Assembly (NCBI RefSeq): GCF_002078875.1
Contig: NC_034410.1
Span: forward strand, 83,105,506 to 83,169,505
Direction of reading: 5' to 3'
Source of the DNA: Numida meleagris
Lineage: Eukaryota > Chordata > Aves > Galliformes > Numididae
DNA length: 64,000 bases
The notes below the pieces were generated by a model. It did not search any database, was not told where the DNA came from, and saw only the letters and a list, made by a program, of their open reading frames with translations. Numbering within the stretch: the stretch's first letter is position 1; every line of letters starts with the position of its first letter. Positions 49,301-60,697 of this stretch are shown piece after piece. A program made the position numbers and the translations under genes.

Positions 49301-50283
49301 AGGAAATAAAAGCAAACGTGCTATCATACTGAGGTGTGGGAATAAGAAAGACAATTTATCTGAGTTCTCACACAACATATAAATGAATGCCACGCACAAA
49401 ATCTGAATTGGCTGAGCAGAACCAGTCTTCACAGTTTCTATAGGCTTTTCAGTCATGGGAGCTATGACTACCAGCTATTAAGGCAGCCTTAATGGCCAAG
49501 AGCTTCCTCTGGTCCCAGGTAGTTACAAAACAACAGGAAGGCAGGCAGTGCCAGCCCATCGCATGTCATGACCACAGACAATGTCATGAGGGCAGAGATG
49601 TTCCTTAGCTGCCTGGGGCCATCCTCAGGCACTGCATGGCACCTTCTACAAAAGTGCTTTTTTTTTCTTTTTTTTTCCCCTGAGTAATTTCTCTGTAATG
49701 AAGCATAACAAAATTGCCCAATAAGCTTTTTCTGAGAATGAACTAGTGCTGGCACGGAGACAGGGAAGTCCCTTTCTGAAAGACTGATGGTTAGAAAGGC
49801 CCTGAAAAGAGCTGTTTAATCACTAAAATAAAAAGGAATGAAAGTGAAAAATAGTCATAATGATTTTTTTTAAAAAATAGAATAGCAAAATCAAAACAGG
49901 AATAGTGTTCCCCATCACTCTGCTAAACTTCAGAAGTGTTTGTTAAGTTATGCTCAGTGTTGAAAGAAAAGGGTTAATGAAAAGCATTTCTGAATCCAGA
50001 GAGAATTCTTTGTTTGTTAATGGGAAAAGTTCAAAAGATTAAACATACAGATTCTTTGACATTTCATCTTGCAAAAGCAAAATCCCGATAAGATAAATGC
50101 TTTGGCAAGGGCACCATCACTGATGAGTATGTGATGGTTACTCTGAAAGAGGAAACAAGATCTAGCTTGTTGAAATGGCACTGCAAATGCAGAAGAAAAG
50201 CAGGTTTTGCAGAGCACTGGTTCTAGGCAGATGTAGATGAAGTGGGAGCTGTAGTCTAGGTTCTCAGACTGCTCCTGACACAG

Positions 50284-50469
50284 CACCAGTGGGAGGAACG
50301 AAGGTAGAAAAGATGGCTTGCTTTCACGATCTATTTTGTCTGGCTTTAATACTGGCAGTGAGCTGTGTAGGGGAATCACGAGGCCATTTGTCTCTGAAGC
50401 AGAGATCAATGGAGAGCTCAATGAAAAGCCATACTGGGCAAAGAGAAATTCAAACCATAAGCCAGCAAG
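50284..50469 (+). other. Candidate exon encoding a signal peptide
   Basis: A possible acceptor (gactgctcctgacacag) precedes an ATG at 50313 in good context (A at -3, G at +4). The frame runs 52 codons plus one base to a strong donor (CAGCAAG followed by GTGAGC), leaving in phase 1. It starts MACFHDLFCLALILAVSC, a hydrophobic core followed by small residues (VGES) suitable for signal peptidase, then a basic and polar stretch with KQRSMESSMKSH. A phase-1 intron after a signal peptide is the usual layout of secreted and surface proteins. No known protein is recognised. An ATG followed by a hydrophobic run can occur by chance in this much sequence. Confidence 0.22.
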
Positions 50470-52870
50470 GTGAGCTAGTATTTCCACCCATCCTTTTGCA
50501 GGGGATTAGCTATGAATAAAGATTTAGCTCAGTTCTGCTTTGCCTGCACAGCTGCAGTGTTAATAATAGCCACTAATCTTTTAGATCTGTTGTATTTCTA
50601 CCATGGCAAGTCTGCAGCAGTGAATATAGCTCTGGGCTGTTTCTATATTACTGAAATTTACATCCATTGCCATTAACAATAATGAAAAAAATGTTTATTC
50701 TACTCAGGCTTTGCTGTCTCCATGCACACCATTTGTTATCTATCTCCTTGCTACCTGGTCTGCAACAGTGAAAGTACTGGGTGAAGCACAGACAAAAACC
50801 CTGGAGCTAGCTGAGAACACTTGATGATGCATAGTGCCTAACTCAGCTCCCTCATACAATCAGATTTTGATTTGATAACCGTGGCTGGAAATTTTGAAAT
50901 TGTTTTTGATTCGGACCTTACTTCTACCTCTCTCTTACTTGTCTTATCACCTCTAGAAACTTGTAGAAAAGACTTATCCTACATTTTCAGGACAACCTAC
51001 AAACTTCCACAGCTATATTGAACTCTTTTCTCTAACAATCTGTAGATCATGCACCAGTACAAAAAATACTGGTTTATAACATTTTTTCTTAAAAGGAGAT
51101 ACCTCAGATTTCAGGACAGCTGATTATCTGGCCCAGTAGAGGCTCCTAATGTTCTTTGCCCTACTCAAACACCATTCCTGCGCGTTCTCAGCGTGGGAGG
51201 GAGGACAGAGTGGGTGGGTATCCACCACCTTCATGCCAGCTCAGGGACTTTACTCACAGGTGGCTTGGAAACAGTCCAGCCACAGCGTGTGAACACCAAG
51301 TGAAATGTACACAGCAGTCTTGCTCTTTTGAGTTGTTGTGTTCTGATAATGTGACACCAAATAAGAGGAAAAAAAAAAAAAAAAACAAATTTGACATTTT
51401 CCAGTTCTAGAAAAAGCAAGCATATTATCAAGGGGGCTTTGGCTTTCATCTCTCTTTCATCAAATATGTGCCTCCCTAGTAAGACTTATAGAGATCGCCA
51501 TGGTTTTTGAGGAGCAGAAACAAATGTTACAGCAAACAAATCCAGAAGAAAAGGTTTGAGGTTTGGTGGGTTTGTTTTTATCCCCTCTTTATTCTTTTGT
51601 CCAGACATGACAGAATTGGTTCCCAACTTGGAACACAATTGTTTATGACAATAAATCAGTTGACTACACTGCTGCTGTGCCATCCAAAATGACTTTGTAA
51701 TCTGGAAAAAAATAATTGTGCTGAGGAGAAAGGGAGCAGTGGCCATTTCCCAGGCTTTTTTGACCTTCTGAGCGAGAATTGGAACTTGCCTAGTGGTTTA
51801 GATGCTAATCTGTCTACCCAGTGTGTGGGTGTGCTCTGAGTCACAGCCAGCATGTGCACTCGCTTCTAAAACAGGGCTTCCTAAATATTTTTTTAAGGGT
51901 AACTTTTGTTTAATTTTCATTTGGCAGAGTCCCACACTGGGAATGGTCAAAAGCTCAGGAAGGACCAGACCATATGTTGTGTATGGAACTGCTAAGAACA
52001 ACTTTGAAAGTTTATAGACCTTTTTGTCTTGAACTGAAGAGAACCCTGACACCCCTCCCACCATGAATTAAGATATTCCTTTTTTTCTCACCCACTTGCC
52101 AACAAACCACATCTGTCAGGCTTCAAGTGTACAACAACAACTGACTGTCTACAGCAAGAATAAATGTCTTTTTTTTATTATTTTGGCATTTGCTGTATTT
52201 ATCTTTTTAATATATGCCTAGTTACTAACACTCAAGGGGTATTCTGCTGAGGACATTACAGGCAAATGTAACTGTGAAAGTACAGAGCAAACAGGATGCA
52301 GTGGCCATATACAGGCAAACAGTCACTGCCAAGACTTCTGTGAAAAGAAGGCATTTTTTTATTGTTCTTCTTATTACATAACTGAAAACAGAGATAATGA
52401 ACGTGTTTCAGTCAGAGCATCACAGGTGTTACAAATTGCTTTCTCTCTTAGAGGCCCTGTTATTAACCCAGTTACTGCTGGTAATAATACCTGCTGCTGT
52501 GTAAATAAGCCTGAAAAATGCACCGGGCCAGATTCAATAAAGGGCTTAGGTGACTCAGCATAAGTTATTGTAATACCCAGTACTTACGATCCCAAGCCTT
52601 TAAGCAGAGTCTGAATCCTGAGCAACATATCCATAAAATACACAGAGAGCATTAGGTGGCGGCAACAACAACCTGAGTAGCTCCACCTGCACCTGCTTGG
52701 GCCTGGCCAATGAAGGTAGCTGGGCATAGAGACCGACATGAAAATGCATCTGGCAGAGCTATGTGGAGATACCTGCCTTCAGTCAGGACCTGATCCCTTC
52801 CAAAATATGACCTTGGGGGCTTTTATTTTCTTTTTTTTAATTTTTTTTTTCAAAATGGGGAACTTCACAA

Positions 52871-52883
52871 CCCCCCCCCCCCC
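52871..52883 (+). repeat. C13 homopolymer
   Basis: Run of 13 C, uncommon in AT-rich DNA; preceded by T-rich sequence. Confidence 0.9.
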
Positions 52884-55800
52884 TACCCCGCTCCATGGAG
52901 ATTATGCAATTAGCAGCTCTAAAGTAGGTCATGGTGAGTGGGCTGGAGGGGTATGCTCCTCATCCTCCAGCTGCAACTGTGCACAACTCAATTCAGGATT
53001 CATTAGTCCATAAAGAGAAAGAGCATATTAAGCAACTGAGTCATGTTTCCTCATGTTTAGGACACTCACCTGGCATGAGGGCATCCAAGTTTCTGGCCCA
53101 TCTGCACTTTATTTGCTGTATTTTAACCAATGCTGCTTTATCTGAACTACAAACAAAAGAGGTCCCCGCAATGGAGCTGACACCCAGGCCTGTCCTGAGG
53201 CAACACATGGTCACCACCAGGTGGGTGGCACGTCCTGGACAGGGCAGCCCTGTGTCAGAGCATCCTCTCCCCTCAGGCAGACATGCTCTCAGGAGCTTGA
53301 GTAGATTTGAACCTGTTCATGGTAACTTCCGTGTCCTGTAAGGAAATAATCCAGCTACTCTGTACTGGTAGGCCAAAGGACAAGAACCACGTGTGCTTGG
53401 TGTTTCAGCAGCAAACCACAACAGCCACCATGTGTGGTAAGCAATGGATCCCTAAATGCTGGGTGAGCTCTGAGGAGCTCTGTGGGGATGACTGACCCTC
53501 CAGCAGGTGTACACATAAATTAAGGCCTGAGTTGCACACTCAACTCCACCTGAGGCTGGGACAACTCAAGACATGTAGAGAAGTGCAGCTTGAAGCTTCC
53601 AGTAAACTGGAGAGACAAATAGCAAATAAGCCCTTGAACTTAATCTCCACCAGCTTTGTTGGGATTTTAGTCTTAAACATCTCAGTTGGGTCAAGTGCCA
53701 GGTCTGAAATCTGTTATAGATTTGATACCTAGATCCTTCTTATATGAGAGGAGAGGGATAGATTCCCCTGCAGACTGTCCTAAGCTAGACAGTCTCTCTG
53801 GAAGGAAGCCCTATGCAAAGCTTTGCTCTCAGTTACTCCGTGACAACTCTGCTGTGGTGGTGTTGCAAATGACAGCATAACAGCCTAAAATACAACAGCA
53901 GAAGTGGTGTTGTTTGTTTGTTTTTTTGAGGCAAGGCTGTGTTTTGTTGAGGAAAAATGCAGACAAGCAGACCCTGCTGCTACCAACAGACCCATGGGGC
54001 CACTGCAGCAGAGCTTGTGTCCCTCGGAAATCTCCAGTGCAACAGAAACCTCACATATGTGATGAGGAGAAACACTGTAAAGAGCCAGAAAGCCTTCCAA
54101 GAGCCAGGAGCTCAGCAGGACATAGATGTGTGCCTTCGAGATACCAAGTGCGCGCTGAGCAGTATGGCAAACATATTCCAGGCCCGTTTTCAACTTCTTT
54201 CTGCTGTTTTTTTCCCCAAGATTTCCCCTCCTTGCAAAGCTGTCCCTCAGAGCCTGTCCTGCATGAGCTGCTGAATGCATCCAGCTGCTGGTAGCCTTCC
54301 CTGCTCACATTCCCACCCACGTTACCACAGCAGCAGGAACAGCAAAACATTAAACATGAGGACTCTGCGTGGGCAAAGTCCCTGCGTCCTCTGGGTTCTG
54401 GAGCATCCTTGATGCAGCTGCCAGGCCCTCAGAGGATTTGAACATCTCAAGTGTTTGCTCTGGATCCTTTTCCAGCTGAGCCTGGCACATTTCTAGGACA
54501 ACTTTGTTTGTGTGCAGAACGCGTAGCCAGTGCTGGTTATACCCATTTTGTGTGTTTTTCAGAGAAGTTTTTTAGCAGCTGGACTACACAAGGTGAATAT
54601 AAACAGTTGTCCCAAATACACTTCTCAGTCACCTCTGAGCAGCACAATCTTGCTTACATTTCTACCTGAGCTCCACCCATGCCTTGCATAAGCCTTTCGT
54701 CCAGAGGTAAGTCAACAGAGAGGAATTCACATGGAAATATATTTCCACATGGCTTTCAGATGTGGAGCATATGAAAAGCACGTGTATTATTTAAGCCTTG
54801 TTTTCACTTTACTTTTTATTCCTTTGGACATACTTGGATTTCAAAAAATGAAGAATGAAATCAGCTTTGTTTCTTATTAGCTGACTATAGTTATAGATCG
54901 GGTTGGCATACACTGATGTGTTAATTTGGCAAGTTATCAAAAATGAGAGCCAAAATATCTGACAGTCAGACACCATGGTTCCCTGGAAAACAGCTCTACT
55001 TAAATAAATCTTTTGTTTTGACAATATGACAGGTCTGGTCAAGAGCAGTAACCATGTTGGGGCAGCATATTTTGATTTCTCCAAGACAGCTGATTTAACA
55101 CCACAGGGAATTTTGATATAAAATGGGCATGTACAAGGAACTTACAGAGTGCGTATTAGATGGCTCAAACATTGATTCAGGGACAGATCTTTAAGAGGTC
55201 TGTGAGAAGAAAACTGATGCTGTTTCTCTTGTAGTCCACCAGGGATCAGTTCTTAGGCTGAATTATGACTTCACATTTCAGTTCACACTCCAAGCAAATA
55301 CAGAAGTGTTTAGCAGCAAATTTGTTAAGTAATTCAAAACAAATAAACAAACAAACAAACAGTGGGGCAGTTAACAGGGAATTACTCCTGCATTGGAAGT
55401 GATCATACATTTTAAATGGTCAAAGTAGGTATGGATACAGTCAAACAAGAGATTTTTAGATTTGAAAATAGTGAATTGACGCTGAGGAAGAGCAAATGTC
55501 CAGGAAAGCTGTTCCAGAGTAGGTAATTCTAAAGACTACTCCTAGACAATTGCCACTTCTTGAGCAAAAAAATAAAAAATGAAAGAAAATTAAAGGTTTG
55601 GTCAACTAACATGTGAAGATCCTGGTCGGGCTACAGAGAAGGGCCAAAAAATGATCCAGAGCATAAAGGTCAGCCTTACTAAATGAGATTGTAGGTGCTC
55701 AACGCACCTGATATATATATATTTTTTTTGCAAGACCGGAAAGAGATTATTTTAAATTGTGCAAAAATGCTGAACACACAGGAAGGATGGCCCAATCGTG

Positions 55801-56909
55801 TGCTTTTGGCTGTAAAAACAAATGATCAGGAGGTAAAACTGGAATAAGATTCAATTTCTCATCTGTCAGGCAAATGAAATAACAGTCCTCTGTATAGCAG
55901 TAGGCTTGTTGTTACTTAGAGTCTTTAAGTTTTGTTTTACAAAAGATTGTGCAACTTTCCTAAAACTTGGAATTTAACAATTTTCTTTGGTGGGAAAAAA
56001 AAAAGAAAAAAAGAAAGAATTTGACATCCTGTCATTGATTTAGGTGTCAGTGAGGGAAGGCGTTGGCTGGATGGGATCACAGTTTATGTTGGAATGGGAT
56101 TTTTTTTTGCCTCCTCAAGACACAGAGAGAACAGTGACCTCCCACATCCTCCCATCAGTGCATGCATAACTCTACAATGCTGCTCTTAGGAGTAAGAATG
56201 AGCTATGTTCATTTTAGATGACTAGATTTAGATTACTTTTCCATACCTGAAATCTAAGCAAATCATCCTGAAAATGTACGTTTGACATTTAATGACCGGT
56301 GAAACAATCAAAACCAAACAAGCCCCAAACCCAAATGCCTTTTCACTGAAATTTCAGTGCAATGTCATGCTTGGTTTCAACTTAAAGTTGAATGTGTTTT
56401 GGAAAAACTGAAAAAAATATCTTCAGTAGCTTTTAATTTTGTGACAGATAATTAAAGTATAACATGAAAGTGCTTTTTATTTGTAAAGCATCCTCAGGTT
56501 AATTTTGTTCTGTCCAAAGTTACTTGGTTTTCTCTCCTTTTTTAAAGGCTTAGACAAGTGTCCTTTTCTCACATGCCTTCCTTTAAAAAAAAATAAATAT
56601 TTGGGCTCTGGCAATATAAGAATATTACCAAAAAGAGCAGACTAACAAAGGATTTTCAAGTTATGAGAAAAACTATGAAACTTATAAAAATAAATAATAA
56701 CACAGAGGGAGAAATAAAATAAAAAGATTCTATTATTCTTCTTTAAAACTTATGTTTGCAAGCAGCTATTTAGGAATATCAAGACTATGTAATACATTTG
56801 AGAAGGTTTTTTATCACTACTTTAGAAGAAACTGCATTTATTACATACATTTTTCTTTCTAAGTGGTATAAAAGCCATTTCAATGACTAATTTATGGTAT
56901 TTTCCTTAG

Positions 56910-56998
56910 AAGCCATCTCTGTCAAGAGGGCGGGAAGAATGGCTTTGAAGAGATGGATTGTGGTGCTGAGCCTAGCGAGGCGGCTGTGCCTACATGAG
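56910..56998 (+). other. Candidate exon (coding or lncRNA)
   Basis: An AT-rich stretch ending in the acceptor gtattttccttag precedes 89 nt of markedly higher GC, which end at a donor GAG followed by GTATGT. The frame entered in phase 2 reads SHLCQEGGKNGFEEMDCGAE, then PSEAAVPT and a stop two codons before the donor. Another frame has an ATG opening MALKRWIVVLSLARRLCLHE through the donor. The contrast in composition with both flanks and the two good splice motifs favour a transcribed exon, but coding status is unclear and no family is recognised. Confidence 0.27.
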
Positions 56999-58343
56999 GT
57001 ATGTGCACCTCCCACAACATTGTTTTGACAATTAATAATTTCTGATACAGGAGAAAAAAAACAGCAGCAAGAGTTGGTGAGATCTTAAAATGTCCTGAAA
57101 CTGCAGCACGTGGGCTATCTTCCTGGTCTTGTCATATCTGTTTTGAGACAAGCCTGCTGGATGAGATGCCTGACAAAATAATCAGTAAAAAAAAAACACA
57201 AGGAAAATGTAGTGTCCACTTGCAGAGTGAATACCATGGCAATACAGCACTAGACCCATACAGACCTATGGAAAACATATGACTAACTGTGGTCTAATCT
57301 TCAGTGTTGTAAACATCATGGTGTGTTCTGGAGGACAAAAAAGAACACCATAAATGTCTTATTTTTCCCCTGAAAGACATTTTTAGAGATAAATGACAGT
57401 AAACAGGACACACATATGGAAATATGTCATCATGGACAGCTAGGCACTTCAGGTATGAAGTTTTGAGTTTCTTGTTAAATCCACATAGCGACGGATACAT
57501 AGCCAATGACTCACAAAGATGTGCCTTGCCCATTTTGCTACAGCAGAAAGGATTTCTGCTTGGTTTTGCCTTTAAGCTAAGATCTGCAACGGGTCAACTT
57601 TTTGGACCAGTCCACAAAAGCACATAGTTTTGAGCTCAAATGCATCGCCTACTGGGGCAATGTGACCCTTTCTGGCTAGAATTGACCCATTCAGTGCTCA
57701 ATGGTGTTTGGTTAATGTGTCAGGAAGATGTACTACCTCTTACTGGCAAGTGCTTAATGCTGTAAATGCCGAGGCTGATCCTTCACATGGCCCTTTCTTC
57801 AGCCCATGGAGCAACTCCAGTGGTTTCAGGGGGTGGTCAGTCCTGACTCATGCCACCAGAAGATGTAATTAGAGAGCCCAGCTTGTGCATCCTGTGGTAT
57901 CACCTGGCTTCCTTCCTCCTATAGATTTACTTTCTTTGGGTTTCTTTTGATTTTTCCATTTTTCAGACTCTACAGTGCTGCATGTGTTGCAGCTGGCACA
58001 TTTCTGCAATGCTGGGAGCCAAGTTAGACTGGGAAATCTCCTTTCTCTCTTACAAACATGCAAAAACAATGACACACAGTGGGAAGTTGTATGTAATATA
58101 CAAAACTGAGCAATTTGAGCTCCAGTCACCACAGAAGGCAACTGGATGATTTTAACCCAGTATGGTTCATCTGCTTTTTAAAAAGGAAAAGAAAGGAGAA
58201 AAAAAGGAAATGAAAAACATTCACTCGTGTTGCTTAGGCAAAGCTAAAAATAAATTACTGGTATCTTGCATATGTAAAGGTCTATGAAAACCTCTAATAC
58301 CAACTAGTCAGGAGTGAAGGAAGCACTGCTTGCTTTTCTACAG
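56999..58343. other. Unique non-coding DNA
   Basis: AT-rich, nothing recognised. Confidence 0.5.
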
Positions 58344-58502
58344 CACAGCAACCACAACTCTGGTTCCCCTCAAGCTCTGTTACAGCTGGCTGGCTACAAG
58401 CAGGCTGGCTCCTAACTCAGCTCGGCAGGATGCTAGGAAGATTTTTCATTCTCTATCATCTTCTGCATTTGGGGGTTTGTGGGAGAAGTCATTTCTCCAC
58501 AG
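58344..58502 (+). other. Candidate first coding exon with signal peptide
   Basis: A very good acceptor (ctgcttgcttttctacag) precedes 86 nt without another ATG. The ATG at 58430 (A at -3) opens MLGRFFILYHLLHLGVCG, then RSHFST, and enters a donor (CCACAG followed by GTAAAC) in phase 1. The peptide has the basic start, hydrophobic core and small-residue end (GVCG) of a signal peptide. An exon with a short untranslated leader, signal peptide and phase-1 exit is the usual second exon of secreted or single-pass membrane proteins. I cannot name the gene and found no following exon, so the call rests on local features only. It is the best-supported plus-strand exon candidate. Confidence 0.3.
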
Positions 58503-60520
58503 GTAAACTGCATCTTTGCTGGCATCCCTGCCCTCCCTGCTCTTAGCCAACATCAAGCCCTACACAGAGGCACACATCCAGAACAAAGCCAATCCTTCCA
58601 TCTGGAGTAAGCTTTAAATAACATCCTCTTCACGTTGCCAAAACAAGCCAGCCCATTCAAAAAGCAAAGTATCTGGAGTTCAAAGAGAGAAGATTTTCTT
58701 AGCGCTGAACTTTGCTCTGGCGGCACACTGGAGTGGCTTCGGGACATACCAGTTCCGTTCTTGCCTCTGCTGAGCATTTTGTTCAGACAAGCCCAGCCCA
58801 GGCTCAGTGCCTTGCTCCTGCAGCCAGCTGCCTCCCTCCCTGCCTGACACACTCTTCTTGAGCACTCTGGGAGTTGAACTCAGCGTTTTTCAGAATACTT
58901 TTAAGATACTCCTAATTTTGTTATAACCCAACGTATACAGAGGTTTTTGTTATTCTTTCTAGCCTGGATTATGTTCTCTAGTAAGAAAAATAACATTTAG
59001 CAGAGACGTTACATCTTCCTTTGGGGACGGTGGGATTGATTTGGGAATCCTTAGATTGTACTGTAAATCTCAGCTGATATTTGCATAAAGTGCTGGACAG
59101 TTTGCATAGTCAAAAAAAAAAAAAAAAAAAAGGCATTATTGTCTTTAACCGTACTACATCTTTCCAGATAAAGCTTTGTCAGCCCCCCAGGCTGCCACCC
59201 GAGTTACTCAGAGCACATTGTTCACATTCTCCACACCAGCAGCACCACACCACAGTACTTCGCAAATACAAGCAGAAAACCAAAGATTAAAGCAAGTTTC
59301 CTCAAGACACTTTTATATCAAAGCTCTTCATACAAGCATCCATTCTTTTGCTTGTAAAGGCACTAATCATATTTCAATTGCATGCCTACAATATAAAGTT
59401 AATAGCTTCCTTATTTCCTCATTTTAGCATTTCCCCTCTACTCCCTCTGTCTTTTCAATTATAATAGCTAGATCGTTTCTTTCATTTCCTTTCTCCTGTG
59501 TCCTGTTTTCATTTCTCATACAAAATCACATTTGGTCACTTACACTTTTCTTGAGGATAAGCACACGACAGCAGCATCTCTTGCTCCACCATGGTGCCGG
59601 CTGCCAGAGAGTTCAGGGGTCTTCTGAATAGCGTTTCGAGACAATATTTTGGAAAGCTCAGCTCGCTCATGCGAGCTTCTGCTCTTCTCCAGCACTCCTG
59701 GCTTCTGTGTGCTGTCACATGTTATCCTCCCTCCTAACAAACCTGTGCAACTGGTCTGGCAACATGCATCTCATGTGTCAGAAGAGCTTTAATTGATTCA
59801 TTGCAACAGGTACCCACCTTCATTAAAAAAAAATTTTGAAAGGAGTAGTCTCTTAGCGCCTCATTTGAAATTACAGAACCTACAAAATGTCACAGCTGCT
59901 GCACTTTAAAGGGAAACTGCTTGAGAATGTGCAGGAAATAATTTAGAATCAGTCTTACATGCCAAATAAACCGCAGCTAGCGGTATAATTCGGGTGCTCC
60001 TGCACCGTAGGAGAGCTGCAAGCCTTTTACTATGCACACAGGTGGCATGGGCTGCCTCTGCATCTCCCCAGGCACCGCTTCTTGTGGAATAAAACAATCC
60101 CGTACCTCTGCCATAGAGACCTCAGCCTCCATGAACAACAGCCCTGATTGCTACTGATGTGAACCATGTGGGCCTGATTTCTGAGGGACACAGACTGGGG
60201 AACATGAGGCTAATGGTGCTGCAGTGCCTGCAGAGATGCTAAGTCTGTGCAGGAACCACAAAAGCCTCTGCCTTTCCTCAGCCCTTATATGGGGCTCAGC
60301 AAAGAGCCCCCAGCACAGCCCTGAAAGCTCCTTGCAGCTCAGTTACCACTTCTCTGCTGACCCCATGCCAAGAGTGGCCCCTCATTACGACTTGCGCCAG
60401 TTCCACATTAGGGCACATCAGATAGTATTCCCATAGCCATTTCCTACCACAGTTGCTCCCCCAAGCATCGTTGAGTGCAAGCGAGGCTGTGGCTAGCAAG
60501 GAGCCAAAAACCAGGGGACG
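58503..60520. other. Unique non-coding DNA
   Basis: Nothing recognised apart from an A20 run at 59112-59131. The frames in 58,550-58,870 are short and mutually overlapping. Confidence 0.5.
59112..59131 (+). repeat. A20 homopolymer
   Basis: Uninterrupted run of A without a recognisable retrogene or SINE before it. Confidence 0.9.
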
Positions 60521-60697
60521 CGGGATTTACACCTGACTCTGCCTCTAATTTGCCCTGTCACCTTGGGCAAATTGCTTTAGCTCTCCGTGCTTCTGTTTCT
60601 CCATCTCTAACACAGATAATTACAGTTCCCTTTCTTTAAAAAATGCTTTGAAATCTATGCACAAAACGCAGCATGAAAGAGGAAGTTATCATTATTG
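60521..60697 (+). mobile_element. Ancient MIR/CORE-type SINE
   Basis: The plus strand reads gactctgcctctaatttgcc, then cctgtcaccttgggcaaatt, gctttagctctccgtgcttc and tgtttctccatctctaacac, followed by gctttgaaatctatgc and ttatcattattg. This is the signature of tRNA-derived MIR/CORE SINEs (from memory: gtgaccttgggcaagt, cctctctgtgcctcagtttc, catctgtaaaat), with the amniote-type end containing a word like gctttgagatctat. Such copies in birds are very old and badly decayed. This one is unusually legible. Confidence 0.8.

Larger units (their letters stand above)
46301..56909. other. Transposon-poor non-coding DNA
   Basis: About 10.6 kb without any recognised CR1 or other mobile element. It contains a candidate signal-peptide exon (50284-50469), A17 at 51369-51385, a C13 run at 52871-52883 and (AAAC)n near 55337-55361. 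The GC-moderate part 52,900-54,700 has overlapping open frames on both strands that match no known family. An acceptor-like tract at about 47,140-47,166 is followed by a short open frame without a clear donor. Confidence 0.5.

Noticed and set aside
50017..50487. 156-codon minus-strand frame
   Set aside because: No recognisable domain and low-complexity Ser/Phe/Leu stretches. It overlaps the plus-strand signal-peptide candidate. Probably chance.
51150..51385. Possible processed pseudogene before an A17 run with an AATAAG word
   Set aside because: No recognisable protein remnant and no target-site duplication seen. Simple A runs are common here.
53885..54294. Three overlapping frames of 105-131 codons on both strands
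   Set aside because: No motif or family recognised, no splice or promoter support, and open on both strands alike. A decayed retrogene is conceivable but unsupported.
55600..55690. Faint CR1-like text (gctacagagaagggccaaaa, aatgatccagag)
   Set aside because: Only scattered words agree with the CR1 ORF2 region, with no tail and no continuous match. Too weak to call.
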